Of a stretch of DNA of 35,922 nt, positions 24,888 through 32,964 are shown in pieces. The first letter of the stretch is position 1. Every line of letters begins with the position of its first letter. The notes below the pieces were generated by a model. That model saw only the letters and a program-made list of their open reading frames with translations. It had not been told where the DNA came from and ran no database searches. Both the position numbers and the translations under genes were made by a program. The DNA comes from Primorskyibacter sedentarius (GTDB taxonomy: Bacteria > Pseudomonadota > Alphaproteobacteria > Rhodobacterales > Rhodobacteraceae), in NCBI RefSeq assembly GCF_004342065.1, contig NZ_SLZU01000029.1, positions 1 through 35,922 on the forward strand, in the 5' to 3' direction.

Positions 24888-26420
24888 TTACCTCCAGCTG
24901 GCGCCCCACCAACGGGCGAACTCATCCGGGTGCGGGGTGAAGTTCAGGTCATTGGACAGGCCATAATTGACGTTGAAGTTGTACATCGGCATCCAATAAG
25001 CTTCCTCGGCAATCTTCTTGACGGCCATGGAGTAGTTCTCGGAGCGCACGTCGCGGTCTGATGCCGTGTCTGCCTCGGTCAGCCAAGTTGCCAGTTCGGC
25101 GTCTTGCACAAGGTCATCCGCGCCGCCGCCAAAGAAATTCGACAGGATGAATGCGGTGTCACCGATGCCGTAGCTGCCCCAGTTTGAGAAGAACGCCGGA
25201 AGCTCCTTGGCGCGCCACTTGCCGATACCCGAAGAATACTGCTGCTCGTTCAGCTCCAGCGTCACGCCGACATTGGCGAGATCGGCGGCCACGGCCTCGG
25301 CAGTCGGGCGCGGCATTGCGGCGAAGACCATTTCCATCTTGAAGCCGTCCGCGTACCCAGCCTCGGCCAGCAAAGCTTTGGCTTTTTCGGTGTCGTATTC
25401 ATAGGCCGTGACATCCTGTTCACAGCCAAATTGCGCCGGGTTGCACGGGGTGTTGAGAACCTCAGAGGCACCGCCTGCGAAAGCGTCGACAATCGCGCCG
25501 CGGTTTGTGGCGTGGATAAGCGCCTGACGCACACGTTTGTCGGCAATCGGCGTGTCACCGGCCATCGCCTCGGGGGCGAAACCGACATAGCCGATGCGCA
25601 TGATCGGCGCGCTTATGATCTGCACCCGGCCTTCAAGACGCGAAGCCTGATCCGGAGGAATACGCCAGATCCAGTCCAGCGAACCGGACATCAGCTCGGC
25701 GTATTGTGTGTTCATCTCGGGTATGGTGCGAACGGAGATCTTGTCGATGGTGGCGCCGGATTTGGGGCTGCCTTCGTAGTGACCCTCAAAGCGCTCCATC
25801 TCGTAACGGATGCCCGGTTCCTGGCTAACCAGTTTGTAGGGGCCGGTTCCGATGGGGGTGGCAGCCATACCGGCGGACCCGTTTTCTGCAAAGAAGGCGT
25901 GCGGATAGATCGGTAGTGCATCAGCCAGCATCTCGACGGCACCGGCAAAGGGCTTGGACATGTTGATGCGGACTTTGTAATCGTCCAGCTTCTCGACGCT
26001 GTCGATCCAGTCTACGGATATCGAATAACGGGTGCCGTACTCAGGGGTGATGACGGTGTTGAGCGTTTCAACCACGTCATCGGCGGTAAAGTCGGCACCG
26101 TTGTGGAACTTTACACCCTGGCGGAGGGTGAATTCCATCGTCAGCGGGCCAGTGAATTCCCAGGATTCCGCCAGCGCCGGCACGATCTCGCCGGTGTCGA
26201 GGTTCTTATAGAGCAACCCGTCATAGATGTGCCGCGCGAGGATCAGGCCCTGACGACCGGCGATCTTGTAGGTATCGAGCGGCTCTGGCTCGGCGGCGAA
26301 AGCGACGTTGAGCGTGTTGGACGCCTTGTCGGCAAGTGCGGGTGTGCCCAGTGTCAGCGCAGTGCTGGCAGCAAGGACGGCCAATGAAGTGAGGCCTTTT
26401 ATGGAGAATGTCTGTGTCAT
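24888..26420 (-). CDS. ABC importer binding protein, family 5 (DppA/OppA-like)
   Basis: This 510-residue periplasmic protein has a Sec signal peptide cut after TPALA at about residue 30. The mature part opens with TLNVAFAAEPEPLDTYKIAG and has FTLRQGVKFHNGADFTADDV, the SBP family 5 signature region. Typical length and domain order are kept. The ligands of this class include peptides, opines, glutathione, nickel chelates and sugars. With RidA, an RraA-like protein and the nearby amidohydrolase operon, a nitrogen compound is more likely than a plain dipeptide, but this is inference. Confidence 0.87.
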   Translation of the reverse strand: MTQTFSIKGLTSLAVLAASTALTLGTPALADKASNTLNVAFAAEPEPLDTYKIAGRQGLILARHIYDGLLYKNLDTGEIVPALAESWEFTGPLTMEFTLRQGVKFHNGADFTADDVVETLNTVITPEYGTRYSISVDWIDSVEKLDDYKVRINMSKPFAGAVEMLADALPIYPHAFFAENGSAGMAATPIGTGPYKLVSQEPGIRYEMERFEGHYEGSPKSGATIDKISVRTIPEMNTQYAELMSGSLDWIWRIPPDQASRLEGRVQIISAPIMRIGYVGFAPEAMAGDTPIADKRVRQALIHATNRGAIVDAFAGGASEVLNTPCNPAQFGCEQDVTAYEYDTEKAKALLAEAGYADGFKMEMVFAAMPRPTAEAVAADLANVGVTLELNEQQYSSGIGKWRAKELPAFFSNWGSYGIGDTAFILSNFFGGGADDLVQDAELATWLTEADTASDRDVRSENYSMAVKKIAEEAYWMPMYNFNVNYGLSNDLNFTPHPDEFARWWGASWR

Positions 26421-26474
26421 GGATCTCTCTGTCGGTTGAGTGAAGGGAAGATGTGTTACGCCGGTTTTCCGGTT

Positions 26475-27089
26475 CTAAGCGGGTTGTTTTGCACTCCGCG
26501 TTATTTCGGCCAGTGTCTCGCCAGCACGCAGTCGTTCGAGGATTGTTAGCTCGTCCTCCTGCATTTTGCGGGCGCGCGCGGCATGGGTTGCGGCCTGATC
26601 TTTGTCCAGCACGGCAACCCCGTTTTCGTCGGCCAGAATGATATCGCCGGGCCGGACGGAGACACCACCACACCCCACGGTCACATTGAAGTCGCCGCCA
26701 AGCCCGCGCGGCTTGGTGGTGATCGGTGACCGGCCACGGCACCAGACTGGAAACTCTTCTTGTTCTATGGCGGATCGGTCGGTGACAAAGCCGTCGATTA
26801 CCGCACCCACCACGCCACGTGCCTTGGCGGCCGCGGTCGTGACCGCGCCCCAACAGGCATGGCGAAGATCGCCGCAACGGTCGATGACGATGACCTGTCC
26901 GGGTTTTGCGGCGGACAGTGCCTCTGTCAGCATCGCGCCATCGTCGCCGAGCATACGCACGGTCAGGGCGGGGCCAAAGACAGTTCGACCAGGCAACAGG
27001 CCCTGCAGCGCAGGCGACATGAAGCCCGATTCAAGAAAATGCCCCAGCGTTGCTGTTTCGATGTCCGAAAGGTCGAATTGAGATGTCAT
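26475..27089 (-). CDS. RraA-like protein (HMG/CHA aldolase family)
   Basis: This 204-residue protein of the RraA/dimethylmenaquinone-methyltransferase-like family includes 4-hydroxy-4-methyl-2-oxoglutarate aldolases and oxaloacetate decarboxylases. It shows FGPALTVRML (38-47), KPGQVIVIDRCGD (62-74), WGAVTTAAAKARGVVGAVIDG (80-100), FPVWCRGRSP and PGDIILADENGV. The metal-site Asp is kept (D104 in FVTDRS), but the Arg that normally precedes it is Thr103, so the aldolase chemistry may differ. I start at ATG 27087-27089, before the first helix; 70 residues further upstream are not family-like and cross a hairpin. It probably cleaves or decarboxylates a keto acid from the imported compound. Confidence 0.75.
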   Translation of the reverse strand: MTSQFDLSDIETATLGHFLESGFMSPALQGLLPGRTVFGPALTVRMLGDDGAMLTEALSAAKPGQVIVIDRCGDLRHACWGAVTTAAAKARGVVGAVIDGFVTDRSAIEQEEFPVWCRGRSPITTKPRGLGGDFNVTVGCGGVSVRPGDIILADENGVAVLDKDQAATHAARARKMQEDELTILERLRAGETLAEITRSAKQPA

Positions 27090-27152
27090 GCCCTGTCCTG
27101 TCGCCTGATTTGTAGGAAAGGATGGCGGCAGGACAGCGGCAGGGTCAAATAG

Positions 27153-27181
27153 CCGGAGGTTATGGAAAGCATAACCTCCGG
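27153..27181 (-). other. Strong hairpin between ridA and rraA-like genes
   Basis: CCGGAGGTTATG (27153-27164) and CATAACCTCCGG (27170-27181) form a perfect 12-base-pair stem with a 5-base loop, 14 bases after the ridA stop. On the transcribed strand the following bases are CTATTTG, a poor U-run. It may be a partial terminator that lowers expression of the downstream genes, or a 3' stabiliser of the ridA mRNA. Confidence 0.6.
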
Positions 27182-27195
27182 GTCGAAAGCGGCGC

Positions 27196-27540
27196 TCAGA
27201 TCGCCGCGGTAACGATGAATTCCACCTTGTAGTCCCGCGTCGCCAACTTGGCCTCGCCACAAGCACGCGCTGCCGGATTGTCAGGATCGATCCACGCATC
27301 GTAGACCGCGTTCATTTCTTGAAAATCGGCCATGTCGGCCAGCCATATGATAACCTGTAACAGCATGGATTTATTGCTACCTGCCTCTGTCAGTAGGCGG
27401 TCGATGGCATCCAGACAATCTTGGGTCTGGGTCGCGACATCGGCACCGGCGGTGCCCACCTGACCGGCGAGGTAGACGGTGTTGTTGTGAATGACGGCTT
27501 GGCTCATGCGTGGGCCTGGGTGCAAGCGTGTGATGCTCAT
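27196..27540 (-). CDS. RidA/YjgF family enamine-imine deaminase (YoaB-like)
   Basis: This 114-residue protein matches the RidA superfamily, nearest in pattern to the YoaB-type branch: HPGPRMSQAVIHNNTVYLAG at the N-terminus, IDRLLTEAGSNKSMLLQVIIWL in the middle, and DYKVEFIVTAAI at the end. RidA proteins hydrolyse reactive enamines and imines to keto compounds and ammonia. R110-equivalent chemistry cannot be settled by eye because this branch lacks the usual RVEVE ending. It is the first gene of the dpp operon and divergent from the LysR gene. The ornithine cyclodeaminase-like enzyme nearby would be an imine source. Confidence 0.8.
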   Translation of the reverse strand: MSITRLHPGPRMSQAVIHNNTVYLAGQVGTAGADVATQTQDCLDAIDRLLTEAGSNKSMLLQVIIWLADMADFQEMNAVYDAWIDPDNPAARACGEAKLATRDYKVEFIVTAAI

Positions 27541-27583
27541 GGTTTTCGTTTCCCGATTAAATGAGTGGCAAGTTTAACCGAAC

Positions 27584-27600
27584 CTGTGCAATGCGCACAG
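27584..27600. promoter_or_regulatory. Candidate LysR operator between ridA and lysR genes
   Basis: CTGTGC (27584-27589) and GCACAG (27595-27600) are perfect arms with a 5-base spacer. It lies in the 167-base divergent region, 44 bases upstream of the ridA start. LysR regulators usually bind such interrupted palindromes. The rest of the region (27610-27690) is AT-rich and may hold the promoters. Confidence 0.4.
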
Positions 27601-27707
27601 ATGCGTGGCATAGCCATTATCAATTACAGGTATTAGCATTGACTATATGCTCGACGATGAAAAATAGGGCATTCTTAATCTAATCAAACAAGAAAACGAT
27701 CAACAGC

Positions 27708-28640
27708 ATGAACGCTCTGCCGCAACCCGACCTAAATTGGAACTTGCTGCGCATGTTTTACATGATTGCGAAGGAGGAGAGCATCACAAAGGCCGCCAAA
27801 CGGCTCGGCCTGAGTCAGCCCTCGGTCAGCAATGCGTTGCAAAAGCTCGAAGCACAGCTCGGTTGCCAGTTGGTCTTTCGCGACAGCCGCCACTTCGAAC
27901 TGACAACGCGTGGCGACAAAATATTCCAAGAATGCCGTGACATCTTTCACAGCGCTGGACGGATCAATCTCTTAGTCCGTGACGCCGAAGAGGAGGAGCG
28001 CGGGCAGGTCCGGTATCAGATCATCAGCAATCTGGTGTCTCCCATGCTGGACGAGTTGCTGCGGCTGTACCATCAGCGATATCCTTCTGTGGCCTTTCAA
28101 AGCGAGGTCCAGAACAGCCAAGCCATCGTGCGTTCGATCCAGCAGGGTCGTGGCACGATCGGATTTTGCCTGCTGGCCAAGCCAATGGTGAACCTGCCCT
28201 CGATACGGCTGTTTCGCGAGGAGTTTTGCGTATTCTGCGGTGCCGAGCATCCACTGTTCGGGCAGGAAAGCGTCGCGCTCCGCGATCTTCAGCGCGAGCC
28301 CTTCATCAGCTTTGCCTGCGCCACCGAAGGAATGGGGTTGGAGCCGATGTCGGTATTGCGCGAAGGCACGAGAATCGGCAACCGCATCAATGGCTTGAGT
28401 ACCAACATCGAAGAGGTTCGAAGAATGATCGTGGCCGGGATGGGAATTGGTATCCTGCCCTTGATGACCGCGCAGGACGACATCAAGCGCGGCGACCTGT
28501 GGCCGATCAAGATCACGGATGAAACGATCGGTGCCGATGTCTATCTGGTTCACGCCCCGAGAGAAAAACTATCTCCCTCGGAGCAGAAGTTCGTTGATAT
28601 CGCGCAGGAGCTTCTGGCAATTTACCCCGATATGGTGTGA
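27708..28640 (+). CDS. LysR-family transcription regulator
   Basis: This 310-residue regulator has an N-terminal winged helix (FYMIAKEESITKAAKRLGLS, then QPSVSNALQKLEAQLGCQLV) and an effector domain with typical IGFCLLAKP and GMGIGILPL segments. It is divergent from ridA and likely controls that operon, perhaps also the amidohydrolase-TRAP operon, which has no regulator of its own in view. Its 3' end overlaps the ornithine cyclodeaminase-like gene by 19 bases tail to tail. Confidence 0.87.
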   Translation: MNALPQPDLNWNLLRMFYMIAKEESITKAAKRLGLSQPSVSNALQKLEAQLGCQLVFRDSRHFELTTRGDKIFQECRDIFHSAGRINLLVRDAEEEERGQVRYQIISNLVSPMLDELLRLYHQRYPSVAFQSEVQNSQAIVRSIQQGRGTIGFCLLAKPMVNLPSIRLFREEFCVFCGAEHPLFGQESVALRDLQREPFISFACATEGMGLEPMSVLREGTRIGNRINGLSTNIEEVRRMIVAGMGIGILPLMTAQDDIKRGDLWPIKITDETIGADVYLVHAPREKLSPSEQKFVDIAQELLAIYPDMV

Positions 28641-29569
28641 GCGCGCGCCATATTGGCTGCTGCCAGATCCTGAAGCGCCATGCCGGCGGATTTGAAAAGG
28701 GTTCGGGCACTGTCATCGCTGCGGCCGGGATGCGTCCCCTGACACAATTCGGCCAGATCCGCGCGGATGTGCTCTGGCGTGATCTGCCCCGCCGCCAGCG
28801 GTTGGGAAAGATCGCCCGCAAGCGACGCCCCTGCCCGCAGATCGACGAAAACCTCGGCCTGCATGATCGCCTGATCGTCGCTTTCGCGCATGTCGCCCTT
28901 AAATGCGCCGATCAGATCAAGGTGGCTGCCGGATTTAAGCCAGTCACCATGGATGATGGGCCTTGTTGAGGCCGTGACCGTGCTGATCACATCCGCTGCG
29001 CGGCACGCTGTTTCAAGGTCGTCTACTGTCCGAGCGGGCAGGCCCTGTTCCCGGAGAGCTGTGGCAATAGCCGCTGCCTTTTCGCCGGAGCGCCCCCAGA
29101 TTGAAACCGAGGTGTAGGACCGCACAGCACAATGCGCCGCCGCTACGGCGAGAGAAAGTTGCCCCGTGCCGACGATCAATAAATGACGGGCATCCTTGCG
29201 TGCGAGGACATCCGCCGCCAGTGCCGACGCCGCCGCCGTGCGCCGCGCGGTCAGTGTATCCCCATCCAGCGCCGCCTGCATCTGCCCGGTCTCGCCATCA
29301 AACAGCAGGTAGCCCGCATTGATTGTCGGGCGGCCCTTGGCGGCGTTATCAGGAAAAAAAGTCACCACCTTGACGCCAATGCTTCCACCGGGAACCCAAG
29401 CGGGCATGATCAGAAGCGATGCTTCGCTGCCATCGGGCTGGCTGATGCTCAGCACCTGCCGGTCCGGTGCCTGCACCGTGTTGCTGCGATACCAGTCGCG
29501 CAAATGACCGATCAGATCGGGCCAGTCCAGCGCAGCTTCAAGCGCTTCATGTCCGATCAATGTGCTCAT
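28622..29569 (-). CDS. Ornithine cyclodeaminase/mu-crystallin family protein
   Basis: This 315-residue NAD(P)-dependent protein has VPGGSIGVKVVTFFPDN near the N-terminus, the Rossmann motif LLIVGTGQLSLA, ISTVTASTRPII and SHLDLIGAFKGDMRE, all typical of the family. Members include ornithine cyclodeaminase, alanine dehydrogenase, ketimine reductases and EutC of ectoine breakdown. ATG 29567-29569 overlaps the amidohydrolase stop by 4 bases; a 44-residue extension lies inside that gene and is rejected. It probably acts on the amino compound released by the amidohydrolase and makes or reduces an imine. It is the last gene of the TRAP operon. Confidence 0.82.
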   Translation of the reverse strand: MSTLIGHEALEAALDWPDLIGHLRDWYRSNTVQAPDRQVLSISQPDGSEASLLIMPAWVPGGSIGVKVVTFFPDNAAKGRPTINAGYLLFDGETGQMQAALDGDTLTARRTAAASALAADVLARKDARHLLIVGTGQLSLAVAAAHCAVRSYTSVSIWGRSGEKAAAIATALREQGLPARTVDDLETACRAADVISTVTASTRPIIHGDWLKSGSHLDLIGAFKGDMRESDDQAIMQAEVFVDLRAGASLAGDLSQPLAAGQITPEHIRADLAELCQGTHPGRSDDSARTLFKSAGMALQDLAAANMARAHTISG

Positions 29570-30810
29570 CGGTCGGCCCGTTTGACGACGGCATGCAAAA
29601 GAATATTTAACCCGGCGACGAAATCCTCTGGTGTGCAGTTTTCTTCGTTGTTGTGCGTAATGCCGTTTTCGCAAGGCGCAAAGATCATCGCGGTGGGGCA
29701 ATGGGTGGCAAGGAAATAGGCGTCGTGGCCCGCCTGGCTTTCAATATCACGCCAGTTAAACTCCATGCGGATCGCCTCGTCACGGATGCCGTCGATCATC
29801 TCGTGGTCAAAGATGTCGCCGCCCCATTCCCATTCATCCTCAATCTCTGCCTCACAACCACAACGCGCGGCGGATTCAAATAGCGCCCGGCGCATCTTTT
29901 CCGCCATTGCGCGGGTGGTGATCGGGTCGGGGTGGCGCACGTCACAGACGGCTTCGGCAGTGTCGGACAGGATCCCCGGCTTGTTGGGCCAAGCGGTCAG
30001 CCGCGCGGCTGTGGCCTTGCCGTCATGCACCGCGAAATCCCAGCCGATGTCATCAACGGCGGTCAGCCAGCGCGCGCCCGCCGCCAGCGCGTTCTTGCGC
30101 AGGTCCATCGGAGTTGGCCCGGTGTGCGAAGTCTGGCCCTTGAACGACGCCCGCATCCCGCGCACCGGATAGCCGCCGGTGACGATGCCAACCTGCCTAT
30201 TTTCGGCGTCAAGGATCGGTCCTTGTTCGATGTGCAGTTCAAAATAGGCGTCGATTTCGCCGGCCTTGCAGGCACGTTCGCCGTTGTAGCCAATCCGCTC
30301 CAACTCATCACCGAAGCGCGCGCCATCATCGCCGATCAGGTCATGCACCCAGTCGATGTCATATTTGCCAACGAAACAGCCGGAGGCGACCATCGGGGGA
30401 GAGAACCGCGCCCCTTCCTCGTTGGTCCAATCGACCACCACGATGGGGCGTTTCGTGACATGGCCCGCATCGTTCAGGCTGCGGATCACTTCCAGTCCGG
30501 CCAGAACGCCGGCAACCCCATCGAACCTTCCGCCGTTGATCTGGGTGTCAAGGTGACTGCCTATCAGGATCGGCGGCAGGTCGTTGTCGCTGCCGTCGCG
30601 GCGACCAAAGATATTGCCGGCGGCATCCATTTCGACGCTCAATCCGGCCGCTTCGCACCACGACCGGAACAGATCGCGCATTTCACGGTCGGCATCGCCA
30701 AGCGTCAGGCGCGACAGCCCGCCGGGGCGGCCTTTGCCGATCTCACCAGAGGCTTCGATGGTGGACCAGAAACGGTCAAGATCGACACGGGTATCAGGGG
30801 TTATCGACAT
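29566..30810 (-). CDS. Zn-dependent amidohydrolase (N-carbamoylase/allantoate amidohydrolase family)
   Basis: This 414-residue M20-fold hydrolase has LIGSHLDTQINGGRFDGVAG (H86, D97), DWTNEEGARF (E131, E132), ELHIEQGPIL (H193), FKGQTSHTGPTPM in the dimerisation domain and a final metal His in THNNEEN near the C-terminus. Together these cover the two-metal site. The family removes carbamoyl or related groups from N-carbamoyl amino acids, allantoate or ureidoglycolate. The start at ATG 30808-30810 follows the TRAP permease by 29 bases. The imported substrate is therefore likely an N-carbamoyl or similar amide compound. Confidence 0.85.
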   Translation of the reverse strand: MSITPDTRVDLDRFWSTIEASGEIGKGRPGGLSRLTLGDADREMRDLFRSWCEAAGLSVEMDAAGNIFGRRDGSDNDLPPILIGSHLDTQINGGRFDGVAGVLAGLEVIRSLNDAGHVTKRPIVVVDWTNEEGARFSPPMVASGCFVGKYDIDWVHDLIGDDGARFGDELERIGYNGERACKAGEIDAYFELHIEQGPILDAENRQVGIVTGGYPVRGMRASFKGQTSHTGPTPMDLRKNALAAGARWLTAVDDIGWDFAVHDGKATAARLTAWPNKPGILSDTAEAVCDVRHPDPITTRAMAEKMRRALFESAARCGCEAEIEDEWEWGGDIFDHEMIDGIRDEAIRMEFNWRDIESQAGHDAYFLATHCPTAMIFAPCENGITHNNEENCTPEDFVAGLNILLHAVVKRADR

Positions 30811-30839
30811 GGGAAACCTTCTTTCTTTCGAGGCCGAGA

Positions 30840-32123
30840 TCAAAACAGGATGCCGGGGAGATCGGTTATCAGAGCGGGGAAGAGAACGAGAAGCAGCAGG
30901 ACGCCGACCATCACGCCAAGGAAGGGGATCAAGTATTTGAACGACGCGCTGAGTGGGATTTCACCAACCCGGCAGGCGGCCATCAGGTCAATACCAAGCG
31001 GTGGTGTATTGGCGCCAATGGCGAGGTTGATTGTCAGCAGGATGCCGAAATAGACCGGATCAATGCCGTAGTGCCCAAGGATCGGCAGGAACACCGGCGC
31101 AAGGATCAGGATGATCGCAATGCTTTCCATAAAGGTGCCAAGGATCAGCAGGACCGCCATCATCATCAACAGCGCCACGGTCCCACTTTCAGTTGCTTGT
31201 GTGATACCGTTGACCGCCATCTGCGGCACTTGTTCGGCCGCAAGGATCCAACCAAAGACCGAGGCTGAAGCGATGACAAGGAGGATTACGCCGGTCATCT
31301 CGGTGGTCTCACGCAGGAGCCGCATCAAAGTGGACAGCGACAGCGCGCGATAGACAAACACCCCGATGAACAACGCATAGGCGACGCCGATCCCGGCGGC
31401 TTCGGTCGGGGTGAAGACGCCAAGGCGAATGCCACCCACGATGATGATCGGCGCCAGCATGGCAAGGATCGACCCTTTGGCGGCGCGGCCGAGTTCTTCC
31501 CAGGAGAATAGCTCCCCACCTTGCCAGCCGTTGCGGCGGGAAATCCACCAGGCAACAAGCATAAGGCCAAGGCCGAGCAGGATACCGGGCAGGATCGCAG
31601 CGATGAAAAGCTGGCCGATCGAACTGTTGGTGGCGGTGCCGTAGACAATCAGCACGATTGACGGTGGAATGACAGTACCAAGCGAGCCAGCACAGCCCAA
31701 GGCAGAGGCCGAAAAGCCGGGGGCATAGCCCTGATCTTTCATCGCCGGCAGCATCATTGTGCCGATGGCCACCACGTCGGCCACGCCGGAGCCCGAAAGC
31801 GAACCGAACATCATGCAGGCGATGATCATCACCATCGCCAACCCGCCGGTGCGCCGCCCGATCAATGCCGAACACAGCGCGATGATCCGGGGTGCAAGCC
31901 CGCCGTGGACCATCAGCAGACCCGCCAGCAGGAACAGCGGAATTGCCAGCAGTGTAAAGCTGTTGATGCCCGCTACGGCGCGCTGCGCCACCACCATCAT
32001 CGGCGCGGCATCGGCGATCAGCAAATAGAACATTGACGACAGCCCAAGCGCCACGGCGATTGGCGCATCCAGCAGCACCAGCACGACGAAGACGACAAGA
32101 AGCAAAGCAAGCGCGAGGCTCAT
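30840..32123 (-). CDS. TRAP transporter large permease (DctM-like)
   Basis: This 427-residue membrane protein has many hydrophobic spans. Landmark segments are GIDLMAACRVGEIPL, LGTVIPPSIVLIVYG, LFTP-like GVFTPTEAAGIGVAYAL and TPPLGIDLM, all typical of the large TRAP subunit driven by a sodium gradient. ATG 32121-32123 overlaps the small permease stop by 4 bases; an upstream extension of 59 residues is not membrane-like and is rejected. Confidence 0.9.
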   Translation of the reverse strand: MSLALALLLVVFVVLVLLDAPIAVALGLSSMFYLLIADAAPMMVVAQRAVAGINSFTLLAIPLFLLAGLLMVHGGLAPRIIALCSALIGRRTGGLAMVMIIACMMFGSLSGSGVADVVAIGTMMLPAMKDQGYAPGFSASALGCAGSLGTVIPPSIVLIVYGTATNSSIGQLFIAAILPGILLGLGLMLVAWWISRRNGWQGGELFSWEELGRAAKGSILAMLAPIIIVGGIRLGVFTPTEAAGIGVAYALFIGVFVYRALSLSTLMRLLRETTEMTGVILLVIASASVFGWILAAEQVPQMAVNGITQATESGTVALLMMMAVLLILGTFMESIAIILILAPVFLPILGHYGIDPVYFGILLTINLAIGANTPPLGIDLMAACRVGEIPLSASFKYLIPFLGVMVGVLLLLVLFPALITDLPGILF

Positions 32124-32593
32124 GCGCGGTCCCCTTTCAGGATCAGGCCCAGCAGCGCAAATCCGCAGCAAACGGGGAGGGAAAGGTAAAAGAGCCCCAC
32201 GGGCAGCGAGAGCGCTGTGGTCTGGTGCGACCATGTGATCTGGGTCAGCTTCCAGCCAGTCCAGATGAATACCGCAAGGAAAACAAAACTTGCGAGCCAT
32301 GCCAGAACGGCAAAACCCCGGCGCAGCGGCGCGGGCATCGCCACCAGGTCAAGCAACCCGGCGCGGAAATGCGTGCCACGCACAAATCCCGAAATCGCGC
32401 CCACAAAGGTCAGCCAGACCAGCGCCATGCGGGGCAATTCTTCGGCCCAGCGGGGTGTTGAGGAGAACAGGTAACGCGAGATGACGACATAGACGACCAT
32501 CGCCGCAAACCCGGCCACCAGCGCCGCGCCGACCCGGCGCGCAGCGCGGTCGATAAAATTGGCCGCGCGCAGCGACCCGCTCCCGAGTGTCAT
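32120..32593 (-). CDS. TRAP transporter small permease (DctQ-like)
   Basis: This 157-residue protein has four hydrophobic spans and the typical RWAEELPRMALVWLTFVGA segment after the second span, then GTHFRAGLLD. ATG 32591-32593 overlaps the cupin stop by 4 bases. It pairs with the large subunit. Confidence 0.88.
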   Translation of the reverse strand: MTLGSGSLRAANFIDRAARRVGAALVAGFAAMVVYVVISRYLFSSTPRWAEELPRMALVWLTFVGAISGFVRGTHFRAGLLDLVAMPAPLRRGFAVLAWLASFVFLAVFIWTGWKLTQITWSHQTTALSLPVGLFYLSLPVCCGFALLGLILKGDRA

Positions 32594-32964
32594 GGCTTCA
32601 AAAATCCTTCCGGGCCACGGCAAAGCGTGCATTCGTCGCAATAGGCCGCAACCACCACCCATTCGTCGGAAATCACCTCGACCGTGTGATCCAGGCCGGG
32701 GGGCAAACGCACAGCGGTGCCCTCGGTCATGTGGTATTTCTCGCCCCCGGCCCGCAGGATCGCCTCGCCCTTGAGCGTCAGGGTCACTTCGTCGCGGGGA
32801 TGGCTGTGGGCGGTGGATTTCGCGCCCTTTTTACCCGTGGTCACGGAGAGCTTGATAAAGCCCTCGCCGCGTTGAGCCGGGGAAAACAGCACCTTTTGCG
32901 TGAAGTCGTAAAGTTGCACCGGTTCTACCGATGCAACTTCTGTTATTTCAGGTCGCAGGGTCAT
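32590..32964 (-). CDS. Small cupin with a C-terminal Cys cluster
   Basis: This 124-residue single-domain cupin has motif 1 as HSHPRDEVTLTLKG (H53, H55, E59, G66) and motif 2 around RLPPGLDHTVEV (P89, G90, H93). These supply a metal site with two or three His and one Glu. The end CDECTLC (C109, C112, C115) is a CxxCxxC cluster rarely seen in small cupins and may bind a second metal. It overlaps both the binding protein and small permease genes by 4 bases, so it is a fixed part of the operon. It could be an isomerase or dioxygenase for the substrate, or a ligand sensor. The function is not known. Confidence 0.75.
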   Translation of the reverse strand: MTLRPEITEVASVEPVQLYDFTQKVLFSPAQRGEGFIKLSVTTGKKGAKSTAHSHPRDEVTLTLKGEAILRAGGEKYHMTEGTAVRLPPGLDHTVEVISDEWVVVAAYCDECTLCRGPEGFLKP

